Source: Ophiura sarsii (lineage: Eukaryota; Echinodermata; Ophiuroidea; Amphilepidida; Ophiuridae). Taken from it: DNA of 64,000 bases. The notes below the pieces were generated by a model. The model saw only the letters and a list, made by a program, of their open reading frames with translations, had not been told where the DNA came from and did not search any database. The stretch's first letter is position 1, and each line of letters starts with the position of its first letter. This document shows positions 25,001-40,000 of the stretch, one piece after another. Location: NCBI GenBank assembly GCA_035610835.1, contig CM069442.1:992001-1056000 (forward strand). Reading direction: 5' to 3'. The position numbers were made by a program, and so were the translations under genes.

Positions 25001-28000
25001 CGGGTTCAGCATCTTTAGGCCTATGCCTCCAGTTATTTTGTTTTCGAACACCCCCACCCCCATTTACAATGGTATGAATTTCATGACCCCCTGCCATATT
25101 TTTCTTGTAAAAACATGACACAACCAATGATATTTGGTACCTCCGACCTCTTACCGAAGAAAATGACAGCCCCCTAACATAATCCAGATAATGATATACC
25201 GTATACCATGTGCCATTAATAATCCAGGTACTTCATGTACCATTCCTTAGTGCCCTTGATTATTCATGTTTGATTTATACCAGGAATGACTTTCATGGAC
25301 TAATAAATCTATATATCTTGACTGTATTTTCTGTGAAAAAACCATCATAGAACTTTACTTATCATACTGTAAAAGCCAATATTTTCGCGCATTTTGATAT
25401 CATTATAGACATTTCGCGAATTGTTTTTTTAGCGGGCGACCTTCTGGATGCACTGCATGAATGTTGAAAACAATATTTTCCCGCGTTATCATTTTCGCGT
25501 GTAAAGTTATTTTGCGCGAAAAGCGCGAAAATAAAACCACCGCGAAAATGTCTGCTTTTAGTAATGAAAATCAGCTTCCAATTTAAGAACCATATTCAGT
25601 AAGAATCAAGGAAATGTTGAAAAATAGGGACAGCGGTCCCAAATAGGTCGTCCGTTTATATGGGTAGATTAAAAACAAGGTGGATCTCAAACCACAGGCA
25701 TCTAGAAAGAAAGAGGTTAGACCACTAGCGGATCCAGGATATAAAAAATAAAATAAACATCCTGGAGTTTGGTTGCAATTGTACTTCACCTGTTTAAATG
25801 TAATTAATTTTACATATGCAGCTAATTTTACATCTTTACTTCATATGACCTTTGACCTTGGTATGTGACCTTTGACCTAATTAACATATGAATGTTTCCA
25901 TGTTGCATCCGTGACCCAAGTTTGGTTGCAATTGGTCATTGTATGGAAAAATGAACAAGAGACAACAAAAATATGAACAAGAGACAACAAAAAAGTGTAC
26001 TAAATTTTACATCTTGACCTCAGATGACCTTTGACCTTTCTATGCGACCTTTGACCTCATTAACATATGCGGGTTTCCATGTTGTATCTATGACTGAAGT
26101 TTGGTTGCAATTGGTCATTGTATGGAAAAGAAATGGAAAAATGTAATCAATTTTACATATGCAGCCATTTCTACATGTACATCTTGACCTCAGATGACCT
26201 TTGACCTTGGTATGTGACCTTTGACCTCATTAACATATGAAGGTTTCCATGTTGTATCTATGACCAAAGTTAGGTTACAATTGGTCATTGTATGGAAAAG
26301 AAATGGACAAATGTAATCAATTTTACATATGCAGCTTGACCACGGATGACCTTTGACCTTGGTATGTGACCTTTGACCTCATTAACATATGAAGGTTCCC
26401 ATGTTGCATCTATGACCGAAGTTTGATTGCAATTGGACATTGTATGGAAAAGAAATGGAAAAATGTAATCAATTTTACATATGCAGCCATTTCTACATTT
26501 AGATATTGACCTCAGATGACCTTTGACCTTGGTATGTGACCTTTGACCTCATTAACATATGAAGGTTTCCATGTTGTATCTATGACCAAAGTTTGGTTAC
26601 AATTGGTCATTGTATGGAAAAGAAATGGACAAATGTAATCAATTTTACATATGCAGCCACTTTTACATACATCTTGACCTCGGATGACCTTTGACCTTGG
26701 TATGTGACCTTTGACCTCATTAACATATGAAGGTTTCCATGTTGCATCTATGACCGAAGTTTGATTGCAATTGGACATTGTATGGAAAAGAAATGGACAA
26801 AACAAAAAGTGTATACCAAATTGTTGAAAAAAGTGTATACCAAATTGTTGACACACACTACACACACACTACACACACACACAGACACAGACTACACACG
26901 AAGGATGCTGCCATAAGGTCTCTTCCTACGGACGACCTAAAAATGTGGCAGACTGAAAAATATGAATTTTCTTCATACCTTGTGCATAGATGGACCTATG
27001 GTCAAAGTCAACAAATATGGAAAAAAAATTGGTGTCACATGTATGTTACCATGGTAACGGGCAATTCCATTAATTTGATGATTTTTCTCATTTTTTGCTG
27101 TTTTAAATGCTAATTTTAGCTCAACTTGGATCTCACATTTGTAGCATACAAAATAATTTTAACAAATTCTTGTTTTTATATATGAAAGGGCAGTCCACAG
27201 TCAAACTAATCCATATTTTAAAAAAAATCTTGGAATTTGCAATTGGACTATACCATGTTTCCAAATAGGGGTGTTTCGTCCCTTTTACAAACTATCAATT
27301 ATTAGCCAAATCTAATCACCGTTAACCCTGAAAGTGGCACCTTTTTTTTCAAAGATATTTTGCATGTAGAGAGTAACAATGTTGCTCAATTGAATTCCAA
27401 TGAGAAAAGTGTGGGTAATCTTTAAACATGGCAGCAGTGTTTCCAGAAAGATAGGTATTTTTGAAAAATCTTAAAATGCCTATTATCGAAAAACGGACAA
27501 TTAAACAGTAAATTACATATATATATAAGCGTTGATTAGGAGATATATTGAAGATATTACTTTGTTTGTGAATGTTTGCAATAAAATAATATGAAATGTA
27601 CTTGTTAAAGTTGCCAGAGTTCTCTTTTTTACCTCAAATTAGCAATATTGCAACATATGCCATGTTGAGTATAGTATTAACATATATGCGCAAACCGTTT
27701 GTGTGATAACTTCTGAGTTTATATCAGTTTATAAATATAAGTCTACATGCTGCTAACTTTAGAGTCAATATCTCCACAAACAGAGCCTTTTAAGGCTCAG
27801 TTTTATTAAATATCCCTTAAACACCCCTATTTTGAAACATGGTATATTCCATGTTTAATTAAATCAATCTCTTGATGTTTTGTTATATTTATTATGCTTA
27901 ATCTAGCTAATAGAGGGTCATAGTTTCAGATCATGCTTGCTACATGATTTTTTGATGACTTTATACGTACTGACAACATTTTCAAAAACAAAAATTGAAA

Positions 28001-31000
28001 AAAAATTGCAAAATCCAGGGTGCCCCGGCCAAAAAACCACAACAAGTCGGCCATTTTGGAAAAACAGTATTTTGATCATAAATCAATCATTTTGGTCCAA
28101 TCAATTTGATTTTGGTGGCAATACCCATGTTTGTTGGGACATAGAATAATCTTACACAGCTTTTATCGCATGACGATGTTTCGTTTTCCTGAAAATGGCA
28201 TTTTTAGTGAAAATAGCCCTGTGAGGGCGCTGTTTAAAAATGATACCTTTCGCATCGTAGCATCTCAAATTCTAATGTTGAAATATGATAGGAGTTACAT
28301 TTAAGGAATTTCCTGAAAATCTGAGTAAAATACCATTGTTGTTTTGAAGCTACACCATTTTGAACATCTTTGAATTGTCTCCTTCGAAACACACTAATGA
28401 AAGTTCGTTGACCCTGTACTAGCCTATGGAAGTGCTTTTAACGCGTTCTTGTGATTTTAAAGTGGATGCCACGGTAAAACGAAAAGAGGGAACATGCTCA
28501 CATCTTCAGACATTGTTTCTCGACACACTCTTAACACATTTAATTTATTCAAATTCATTTTTATTAATGCGATAGCCAGACGACGCTGGACACGGGCGTA
28601 TTCACAAGTATTCAGGTTAAAATATGCGAACGAGGTTACGTGATCAAGTGAATGGGACGAACGCTTAACAACGGTTTAAATTCAAAAAATAGGGACAGCG
28701 GTCCCAAATAGGTCGTCCGTTTATATGGGTAGTTTGGTTGCAATTGTACTTCATCTGTTTAAATGTAATCAATTTTACATATGCAGCCAATTTTACATCT
28801 TGACCTCAGATGACCTTTGACCTTGGTATGTGACCTTTGACTTCATTAACATATGAAGGTTTCCATATTGCATCTATGACCCAAGTTTGGTTGCAATTGG
28901 TCATTGTATGGAAAAGAAATGGACAAGACTAAAAGTGTGTACTTAATTTTACATCTTGACCTCAGATGACCTTTGACCTTGGTATGTGACCTTTGACCTC
29001 ATTAACATATAAAGGTGTTCATGTTGCATATATGACCAAGGGTTGGTTGCAATTGGTCATTGTATGGAAAAGAAATGGACAATACAAAAAAGTGTGTACT
29101 AAATTTTACATCTTGACCTCAGATGACCTTTGACCTTGGTATGTGATCTTTGAACTCATTAACATATGAAGGTTTCCATGTTGCATCTATGCCTGAAGTT
29201 TGGTTGCAATTGGTCATTGTATGGAAAAGAAATGGACAATACAAAAAGTGTGCACTAAATGTTACATCTTGACCTCAGATGACCTTTTGACCTTGGTATG
29301 TGACTTTTGACCTCATTAACATATGAAGGATTCCATGTTGCATCTATGACCGAAGTTTGGTTGCAATTGGTCATTGTATGGAAAAGAAATGGACAATACA
29401 AAAAGTGTATACTAAATTTTACATCTTGACCTCAGATGACCTTTGACCTTGGTATGTGACCTTTGACCTCATTAACATATGAAGGTTTCCATGTTGCATC
29501 TATGACCGAAGTTTGGTTGCAATTGGTCATTGTATGGAAAAGAAATGGACAATACAAAAAGTGTATACTAAATTTTACATCTTGACCTCAGATGACCTTT
29601 GACCTTGGTATGTGACCTTTGACCTCATTAACATATGAAGGTTTCCATGTTGCATATATGACCGAAGTTTGATTGCAATTGGTCATTGTATGGAAAAGAA
29701 ATGGACAAAACAAAAAGTGTATACCAAATTGTTGACCCCCCCCCCCCCCCCCCCGACTACACACACACAGACAACACACACGAAGGATGCTGCCATAAGG
29801 TCTCTTCCTACGGACGACCTAAAAATGATACTGACACTGCGGGTGGTTAGCCACCCACAACGGTTTTGGATTGGAAATTTTTTCTTCTAACCTATGATGA
29901 ATTTTTCAAAATGATTAAATCAACATTCGCGATTACGTGTTATTCCAATATTAATTCAAAATTTTGGTTTTCGCGTGTCCATTGTCGTCTGGCGATAGCT
30001 ACTTTTTTTGCAAAGCGCCCTCACAGTCCAAATTTGACCAAAATCAGCTATTACAAGAAAACGAAGGGGTTATATGAGACGAAACCAGCATAGAATGACA
30101 TATTGTACCTTTAAACATGGGTATTGCCACCAAAATCAAATAAATTAGACCAAAAATGACTGAGTTATGATCAAAAGTCTGTTTTTTTCCAAAATGGCCG
30201 ACTTTTTGTGGTTTTTTGGCCAGGGCACCCTGGATTTCGCATTTCTTTCAATTGTTTTGTTGAAAATGTTGTCAGTAGGCATAAAGTCATCAAAAAATCA
30301 TGTAGCAAGCGTGATCTGAAACTATGACCTAAAAATGACCCTCTATTATTATTCTACTTATATTGCTGATGATCATATGCGTTCACATCATTATTATGAC
30401 ACTTCTAAGGGCTATTAACAAGTTCTACTAACATGGCAACACTGTCTTGAACTATTGTTATTCGCACATGAATGTAAATAAACTTCACTTATAGTGATAC
30501 AGTAAATGGATGTAGCTGTCAAAAGCAGATTTAAGAAGAATTCTGTTTGTTTAATACGAGTCTGTTCTGCCATGAATAAAGTTAAAACTCAACCTACCTG
30601 GCAACACTTTTTTTTTTAATATGCACTTTGAAACATGAGCAACATTATCCCTGATCCAAAAATACTTGTTCTCTATTTCAGACATAACAGGATGATTTAT
30701 TAAATAGTTTGCTGAAATGAAACATGTATTTTTACACCATGTAATACCGATTTCTTTTGGGGAAAAAGTCAACACTTTCTGGCAACACTGTTTCAACAGG
30801 TATGAATTACCCATGGATATTTTTACATATTATTATTCAGACATCCCTCAAGCTTTCATTTGTAGAAGGTGAATGCAAAAAAACACCACTTTGCTAGTTG
30901 AGATTAATTTACGAAGGTGTATTTTTTTCACACGATTTATTATGAAAAACACCCCTTTTTCAAATAATGGTATATCCCACAATACAATTTGTACAAGTTT

Positions 31001-34000
31001 TTTTGTTGGACGGAATGAAAGTTGAGACATGTATGGTTATATTGTTGAATGAAAATAAAATCCTGGTTGTATTGTTTGTTCAAAATGATATGTGTAAATT
31101 AGCAGTTTTGAATTTCTGAAAAATTGAAAATTTTGTTAAAAACCATGAAAATTCTAATATGTGTCGTTGTCATGGCAACGAAGGCAAAAAAAAAGAAAAA
31201 GTTCCATTTTAGTGTTTATTGACCAAAGGTCTATTAATGACCACAGTATAATGGAAATTCATATTTTTATGTCTGCCAACAAAAACTTGATTTTTAGGGA
31301 CAATGGCACTTAAGGAACTTCTTAACATAATTTGCTTCGATTCACATAAAGCATTTCCGATGAGTATTCTGTTGCGATCGTAGCATGCAGAAACACACTG
31401 TAAACGGCGGCAACACGTGTCTATTTGCACTACGAAAAACCGGGGACAATCCGCTCAGCCTCTTGAAAATAAGTTGCCGGAGCACACTCCACCGTTTATT
31501 TTAACGTATTCAAACCTTGATTTTGAAGTAATTAAAAATCGTATGGCTCTGTTCCTTGGAAGATCTTCATGATTTATGATAACAATTGCAAATCTGCAAG
31601 AAAATATGTTTTCAAAGTAATCCAGATCCTCACTATGGCCTTATCCCATACCCAATTCACCTTTAAAATCCACATCACAGATGCCTAGTCCAGGAAATTT
31701 GGGAATTCATTATGAAAAGGGTCTTATAGTTTTGTATAGCCTTTTAGTTGTATTTAGTTGGCGGGCCAATGTCGGAGCAATCATCGTGATCATTTATGGT
31801 ATTGGTATCCAGTCTAAAGCACTTGTGCCATATCCCGGCTTATTTGTTGGCCAAATAAAAATAAATTATTCCTTCAGTTGATATATTTTTATCACGCATA
31901 CTCACACCGTCGCTATCCCTGCATTTCCATTATGAAAAAGTCTGGTAGGCCTACCCATAACTGGCCGGAGGGTTGTAGCAATTATAAAGCTATTATAGGC
32001 CTACAACAGAAGAAACACGGAACAAATAATGACACAAACTGGCGTTGCGCCTTCGATAAGCCGTAACCCATAGCCTCTAGGTTTCAGAGGACTTCCAGTT
32101 TATGTTATAGGGATAACAAACAATAAGCAATAAGCAAAAATCACCAGCCGTGGGCAAGGTATTCTATTTGTGCCCACACTGATAAATATATAGCCTCACA
32201 TTAATTTTCGCCAATTTGGAACTGATCACACTATAAAACAGGTCCGATTACGCGTGTGTGACGCGTGGCGGCCATCGCGTAGCGGAGTGTTGCGTGGCCA
32301 ACGATGGTGCGTGACTTGCACGCATCGCTCTTGCGTACATATACTTGCCACGTCAAACAGCTATAGTAACGACCACACATAGCAACCCAGGATCGTTGTA
32401 TGAAAGTCGTTTTTCGTCTATTGGATAACGCCAAGAGCAATCAACAATTTGCCTAAATTTAGTAAGTTCATGTCTCCCATGCCACCCCGCCCATGTAGCT
32501 ACCCCCCTGTCTCCGCAACAGCTCCACCAACGGCGGTATGCGCATGCGTTGGCCAGTTTCATGAGGCGTAAGAATAGAAGACATGAAACATAGCAACCGA
32601 CCTGTTTTTTTGGTTATTTCCATAGTAATTGAATAGTTTTGCAAAAAATAGTGTCCAATGGTTTAATGGCAATATGTACTCAATCAATGTACGCAAAAAT
32701 CAGAGTTGAAAGTCAAGGCATCTCTGAGAACACTCGCGGACAAGATTTACGTTCGTCCTTTTATTTATATAGATTTCGTATGATATCGTCAATCTGGTAT
32801 TTGCAACACCATTCCCAGTTCGCAATCCCGTGTAACATGATGTTTACTGCATGAACTTGGCACCCGCGGTCCGCGGGGACTATTAAAAGGACTAAATGAA
32901 AATCACTGATCGCACGTGCAAGTGATGTCATTTTTATACTAAAAACGCAGTGTGAGAAAATATGAAAAATCTAGTTACGCTTAATATTTGTTCCCAAAAT
33001 GTTGCTCAACGGCATGAATATTAATTTCAACATAGTATATAACAATTTTGGGGTATTTAGTACGGGGAAATAGGTTTAGCAATACTTTCACGTATATATT
33101 TCTAGCAAAACTTCAACACAACGTTATTTCACATTGTGTAACATTCAGTCACAATGGCGGCGTTCTACGGTATCTGCGCGCAATGCAAACTCAGTACAAA
33201 AATAATATTTGATCGAGTTTGTAGTGTTGCAACCAATGCGACAGTATTGGAACTTTAAATTGACAATCTGCCCCAGCAGGAGAAAGAGATCAAAATCAGC
33301 AGTGTGAAGAGTAAAGCAACTAAAATGTCGCAAACTTATGAAAAGTGAGGTGTTTTGGTGTGTGTTTGGACTTTAATTCACAGTATACATGCCGAATTTA
33401 TATTCCCAAATACAATATCCGTATTAAAAAATATTTAAAAAAAAAAAAAAAAATCCGACCTACCGACCCTACCTTTTGAGGACCCTCTATGGACAAACAA
33501 ACACCTTTTTTTTGTGGCCTAATCAAAGGTGTGTGTTTTTAATCATAATTTTTAACTGGGCTTTGGAACATTAAATGCCACACACACATTCTGTATTGGC
33601 TTAAAATTCTCACACAAAATGACATGCAAATCACCTATTCCAGGTAATAAAGTCACCGAACCTGGTTACTTACCAATCTTGCAGTTTTCTCCTATGACTG
33701 AATGGGATATAATTGTATTGTTGCCTATAGTTGTACCATGTCCAATTACTACATCTTCTTCACACCTGCTTCCACTGGAAAGGTAATATAGACAATTATT
33801 ACTGTAATGTAGACAATTACTGGATCATGAATTGATATCTTCAGGTTTTTAGCAATTGTGACAGTGTTTGGAGTGGGAGGTAAAGTTACGAATGTTCAGA
33901 ACAGTAATCATTTTTTTTCTTCACTCAATCAAAATGGAATAGATATTTCAATCTTTTAAATTCATGAATAGTAATAGATTCTGACAAACTGGCATGAATT

Positions 34001-37000
34001 AAATTAACAATGACCTTAGAAATACACTGTACATTTACCAATTTTGTCCTGTCATGAAACACAGTATGCCAGTAATATTTTTCAGCAAAAGAAATAAAAA
34101 GAAAAGAAGAAAAAAAGTTGACAGACTGAGCCGACTTAAAGAATTTTGGCACTTGAGGGCAACACAACAATTTGTATTGTTGTCGTAAGTAAGCTACTGT
34201 ACCTTTCTAATGTGATATCCTTTGCCATGTAAATATTGTGACGTTTGTATGAATAGCAATCACTCAAGTTGTCTGGTACTACGGGGTAGGCCCAACGACG
34301 TATCACATCCTTGCTGTCAAATATTCAAAACACAAATTGGATTTCATTATAAAAAGTGACCTAAATAAATGATTTGACAGTGACACAATATAACAGATTT
34401 GAAAGGGAAGATCCTTATTCCTAATTTCAATGCTTTATGTTTCAAAATGAAATTTCCTCTCCCTTTCCCACCTCTTTTTACCTAGTCCATTTTGCCCCAC
34501 AAGTGTAATACCCAGTTATGCTGTTAAGCTTGACAAGGGGATGGCTTAATTAACTCAAGTCGTAAAAGAAACAGGTTATCGTGAACACCTCCACATGCCA
34601 GAGCTTCACAAGTTAATTGGGTGTCAAGTTTTGTTTCTGGATCCATTAATAATCGATTGAAATGGGACCAAAACTATTTTAGGCCAAACTTGAATATCAA
34701 TCATATAATCTTATCACCTACCTCACAGCATCATAGAGTGGTAGGTTGGACGCCCTGGCTGCATATTCTTCAGATATTATATGGACGTATAACTTGTTGC
34801 CCTCAATCTATTGATATCAATTATTAGAATATAAAAATGTAAATTTAATTTAAAAATATATTCATTAAAATGGCTATGAACACCAACAATTATTTAAATT
34901 AATTATCAAATGGTTGGTTGAAACAAACCTGCATATTACATTCAAGTATGGTTTGAAGACAATTAAAGATCAATTGAACAGGGTGATATTTCTACACCCA
35001 AGAAGTTCCCAAATGGATTCTAAAAGATGAATTTGACAAGATCACCACTATTATTCCGATCAACCCCTGCATGCTAATCTGGAAAGTTGACAAGTTAAAA
35101 TATAATTTGTTTCATAGCCGCAGAATTCTCAAGTGCCAAGACCAACATGATGTTACTTTGTGTTATCTCAAAGTTGGGAGATGATGTCATTGTATATTCT
35201 ATTGATTTCATCATAATCATAATATCATGTGGAGTGTGTAGGGGTGTTTAGCACCAATAACATGGAATTTGCACCTGCCTAACCAAAAACATTTTCTGGT
35301 CTTGGCACTTACGAATTCTGCGGCTATGAAACAAATTATACACCGACTTCACCTCCAAACATCCTAACACATTTTGCAAGCTCAATACCTTACCTCTTCA
35401 TTGACCAGCACTCCACGGATGAAATCATCTTTTGTCTGATAGTCAAAGTTGTCTACAAACTGCTCCATGACTCGAGGGGAACATATACCTACATGGCAGT
35501 CCATTAGATCAAACCGAATGTCCATCTCAGTATGCTCTTGGAATAATTCCTGTAAACGGGTTAATGATTGAAAATGTATGAGACATCCACTGAATAATAA
35601 CCCATCAGATACATGATGTCATTGTCAAATTTGAGGATAGCAAGTGCAAAATAGTTTAAATTAATCTCTGATGACCCCATTATGCATCATAGTCATTCCT
35701 AGAATTTAGATACCTGAGTAGTGTCAGCAAGCTTAAAAAGCATCTGGCACCTGGGCTCCATTTCTTTCTGGTTAGAGGTTTCGGAAAAAGTGTACTTAAG
35801 GTCCAAGATACCAGTACCGTTCAATACTGGAACACAAATAGTTGCAGGTGATCGGTCGACACTGGAACATCAAATTATGTTCTAGTATCGAGCGATACTA
35901 GTACAGGTACACGTGATACCAGTGAGATTTGTTCCAGTATTGACGATAATGGTACATAATTATGTTCCAGTTTCACCTGATACTGGAACATTTTTTATGT
36001 GCCAGTATCGGTTGATACAGGAACACTGACTTTGTACCAGTAACGAACCATACTGGGTGTTCCAGTATCGGACAATACTAGTACAGCCGAGAATTTGGGA
36101 CCTAAAGTACACTTTTTCTGAGGTTTGGTTGACATATTAGTATTTCCAGCAAACAAAAACTTGTTGTTCCACTTTCAAGGAATTAGGCCAGCCAAGGCAG
36201 GACTTAAAAATGTGTTCCAATGAAATACATTGCAAGGCTTTTATGTTTTCAAACTGAACATGGAATACTGTAGTCTAGACCATCAACAAGAGTAGAATCA
36301 AGTCATGTGTGTTGAGTCCTTAATATGAGAGAACAAAATACAATGTGTCCATATTAGGTAATGAATAAAAGTATGACCTACCAATGGAAATCTAGCCTTG
36401 GTCTTATCTTTTGTTTTCTGGTAGCTCAGAAGTCTTTGTTCTGCATCCGATACTATCAGAAATTCATCATCCGGATGTCGAGTTCTGTGGCCAGGACAAG
36501 CCTGCTTGTACACTAGTGTCATCACTGAGGACTTGTCTTTCTTATAACGTGCCCTGTTGAGTAGAGCAAAGAGAAGCATCGGTAAATAATTTATTAAAAA
36601 ATTGAGCTTTTTATGATTTATATTAAAACATATTAATTTTCAAGAAGATGACATTTTTTCAATTGGTACAAATACGATTTTCTGTATCAGATGACTGGTG
36701 ATATAAGTACTAGGAGTTACCGTTTAATTTTCTATTCATTTAAATGAGTAGCTTACTTGGGCGTTTAATTGTGTAAACATTGATTAAATATAAGGCCTAC
36801 GAAAGAAGTAAACAAACCTTTGTTCCACAGCTACAGAAATGCCGATTTTGCAGAGAGCACACAATTAATCATAAACAGGGTTTGGAGACACTAGCTTGTA
36901 TTGGCAGTTGACCTTTTTGTGGCCATTCTCCTTATGGCTTCACATAAGAAAATCATGTACTGTGATCAAACCTCAATATTGTCTATTGCATTTATTACAT

Positions 37001-40000
37001 GCAGAGTGAAAAATCCTTGTATGGCTGAGCAAAATATATCTGCATAGATTGATATTCTTCTGTCATAATCAATATGATAAACTAAACTTTGGATATAACC
37101 AGTAGCTTTTGTTCAAATGTAATATTGAGATTTGGGAACATTGGTAATGTCCTGTTTCAATACTTACTTGTGAAGTTCAATCAGTGGCTTCAGCTGCATA
37201 TTGCAAACTAAATCTCCCGTCACTAGGACAAAGTGTGCACGTAGAAATGAATGCCTCTCAATCTCCCTCAAGGCATCTCCGATGGAATGACATCCTTCTG
37301 ATAGGATAGGTGTGACTGACACTGGTGATCTCTTGGTATTCCATTTGGAGGACCTGGATTGTAATTGAAAATATGGAAATATAATTAGTGTATAGGAGGA
37401 CATGGATGGATGCCATCAATTAGAATCTGATTTACACAAAAACAAAACATGATCCCTTGAGTAAATGACTTTCTAGCTTTGTGAAAACATACCCTCTGCA
37501 GATTGATTGTAGTGTATCATTCATACACTTTTAAGTAGATTTCTAAGCTTTGGGCATTTTAACATCAATGCTAGAGCTGAGTAGTAAAATTGTTGTTTGA
37601 ACCATGTTTTTAACATATTTTTAATATGATACCTATCCAAACTATATGAATATTATGTTATCAAACTGTCAAGTTTACATCGCTATAATATATTACAAGG
37701 GGAAGTGATTTTTAATTTTCAAGTTCCAAAGACTCCTTCTGCCTCTTTTTATTACAATGCAATCAATGATTGGAATAGGCTTCTTGGCAATGTAAAATCC
37801 ATTTAATTAAAATCCATTTAAAAAAAAGATGCTATAACTCGCCTCTTGAATTGCGTGAATGTCTAGTATTATATTTCCTTGTTTAAATGTTCGTTTTTTT
37901 AAAACTTTTTTCTTCTTCATGTATATAACTACTCTTATTTGTATAAGGACCCCTTTGGAAATAAGTTTTTATAGCTTTAAAAATGGTTATCCTATATTTC
38001 ATAATATGCTGAATCAAATCAAATCAAGCTCATAATATGCTGAATCAAATCAAATCAAGCTCATAATATGCTGAATCAAATCAAATCAAGCTCATAATAT
38101 GCTGAATCAAATCAAATCAAGCTCATAATATGCTGAATCAAATCAAATCAAGCTCATAATATGCTGAATCAAATCAAATCAAGCTCATAATATGCTGAAT
38201 CAAATCAAGCTCAGCCATACTCTCTCTGGAATACAACCAACAGTGGTTAAACATCCTGTGTAACCAAATCAAAATAGTCATCATCACGACCTATTCTATT
38301 CATTGTTGGGGTTGATGGGGCAAGGCCAGCAGGTTGTTGAAAACAACCCTCAGATTACAAGGGGCTTATCGAAGCAGGCTGACGATATGAAGAGCTGTTT
38401 TGCAAAAGGGCCTACACCCACTTCTGCCTTTTTACTCATTTTGCATTATTAAATGGATGGCTATTCATTATGTGGAATGTGGCTTGTATTGTTGGTGCCT
38501 CAATTGGCGTGCATGGATGCACTAATCTAAGTCATAGAAACAGAAATGAACACAGCCATACAATAATTTGAATAATTCCATGGACTTGTCAATACAAATT
38601 CACTAATGCAAAATGAGTAACATGTCGGGGTGGTCTGGTGGCCCTTTTGCAACAAAGCTCTTCATATTTAAAAATAATAGAAAAAAAAAATATGCTTCTT
38701 CAAATCATATCTTGTGATAACAAAGTCTGTTTACACCTTCAATACAGTATCATTTCAAAACTTAAAATGTGCTCTTTCAAGTCATACCAATAACTCAGAT
38801 CTGACTCAGACCTCCAATATGTCCCTTTTGATGTGACAGGTCACATTTATACTTTACTTACTCCAAGTATGCCTTGATTTGATCTGCATGTGAGCAACAG
38901 AAGACAAAGATTTCTTGTATGCCAGCAGTTGCCAGACACCCAATTGTGTAGTCAATCAAGGGCGTGTTGACCAGCGGTATCAATGCCTGTAATATAAAAT
39001 ACAAAATTTAAAACAGATAGAAGTTTGTTCATATCTTTATTCTTTAGTTCTGCCTAATTCATTGGCATTGATTGTTAGAATGTTAAAGTGAACTTACCAG
39101 GGATTAGAATACAAAGGATTATTCATTATTTTATTTGGTATAGCCTTTAGGTGTGGCGCCAACGATTTATGACCGAAACAGGGTTCTAGCTACGACGGGC
39201 GGCGCCGGGTGGGCCCGCCAGCACTGGGCTAGCCCGCCCGGCGCTGGGCCCGGAATTGGGCTGGCCGCCCGGCAAATTTTTTAAATTTTTTTTAAATTTT
39301 TACGATTTGTGGATAAAAATCATTAAACTGCCTCATAAAACAAGAAATTATGTGGCAGGAACCCTCAAAGTGCATTAAAAAACCCTAAAAAGACACGTCA
39401 TGATCCACTGCACTTCGTTCGCTACACTTTCTCCGTTCGCCGTCAGTAAATTTACCCGGTTCTAAAATGCTCCTGGCTAGAACCCTGGACCGAAACATTT
39501 ACAACAAGTTAATTATCATTTTGCCACCCTTGTATTTTATCACATGACCCTTTTTGTAAGGCCATCTCAAATTGATTCTGAGTTTACTGTTGCCTGCCTG
39601 CGTCCATAATTATTTCATCGTTTTAAGCTAAAAAATTGTGTTTTTTTGTCGATGTTATGGGACTTCTGGCAATCATACTCGATAGCCCCCTATGATGTGA
39701 CCGTATGTGTCTTACTCTTAGATATAAAGGATTTGCTGCCAAATTAACCACTCCAATTCTCATTTTCGGACAAATCGGACCAGGAGAACATTTTTTTCAC
39801 ATTCTGCCAAGATTGACAAATGGGGCGTCGTTGGACATGAAATTCATGATATTTGCGCGATGGCGGAAAATGCTGGTGCCTAGCCTAGGCCTAACTACCT
39901 TTTATTTCTAAAGCCCTTATATAGAACCCATTGGCATTAATTTACCAGCAAATAAGAAAAACAAGGGGTCATGCGTTTACCAGACAGGTGAAAAGGTGAC

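Noticed and set aside
25849..29740. CRISPR-like array
   Set aside because: Units are long, nearly identical throughout and lie inside TIR elements of an animal genome; they are minisatellite units, not repeats with unique spacers.
32240..32560. CpG-rich patch as a promoter or CpG island
   Set aside because: It lies mid-intron, has no adjacent exon on either strand and resembles degraded repeat sequence.
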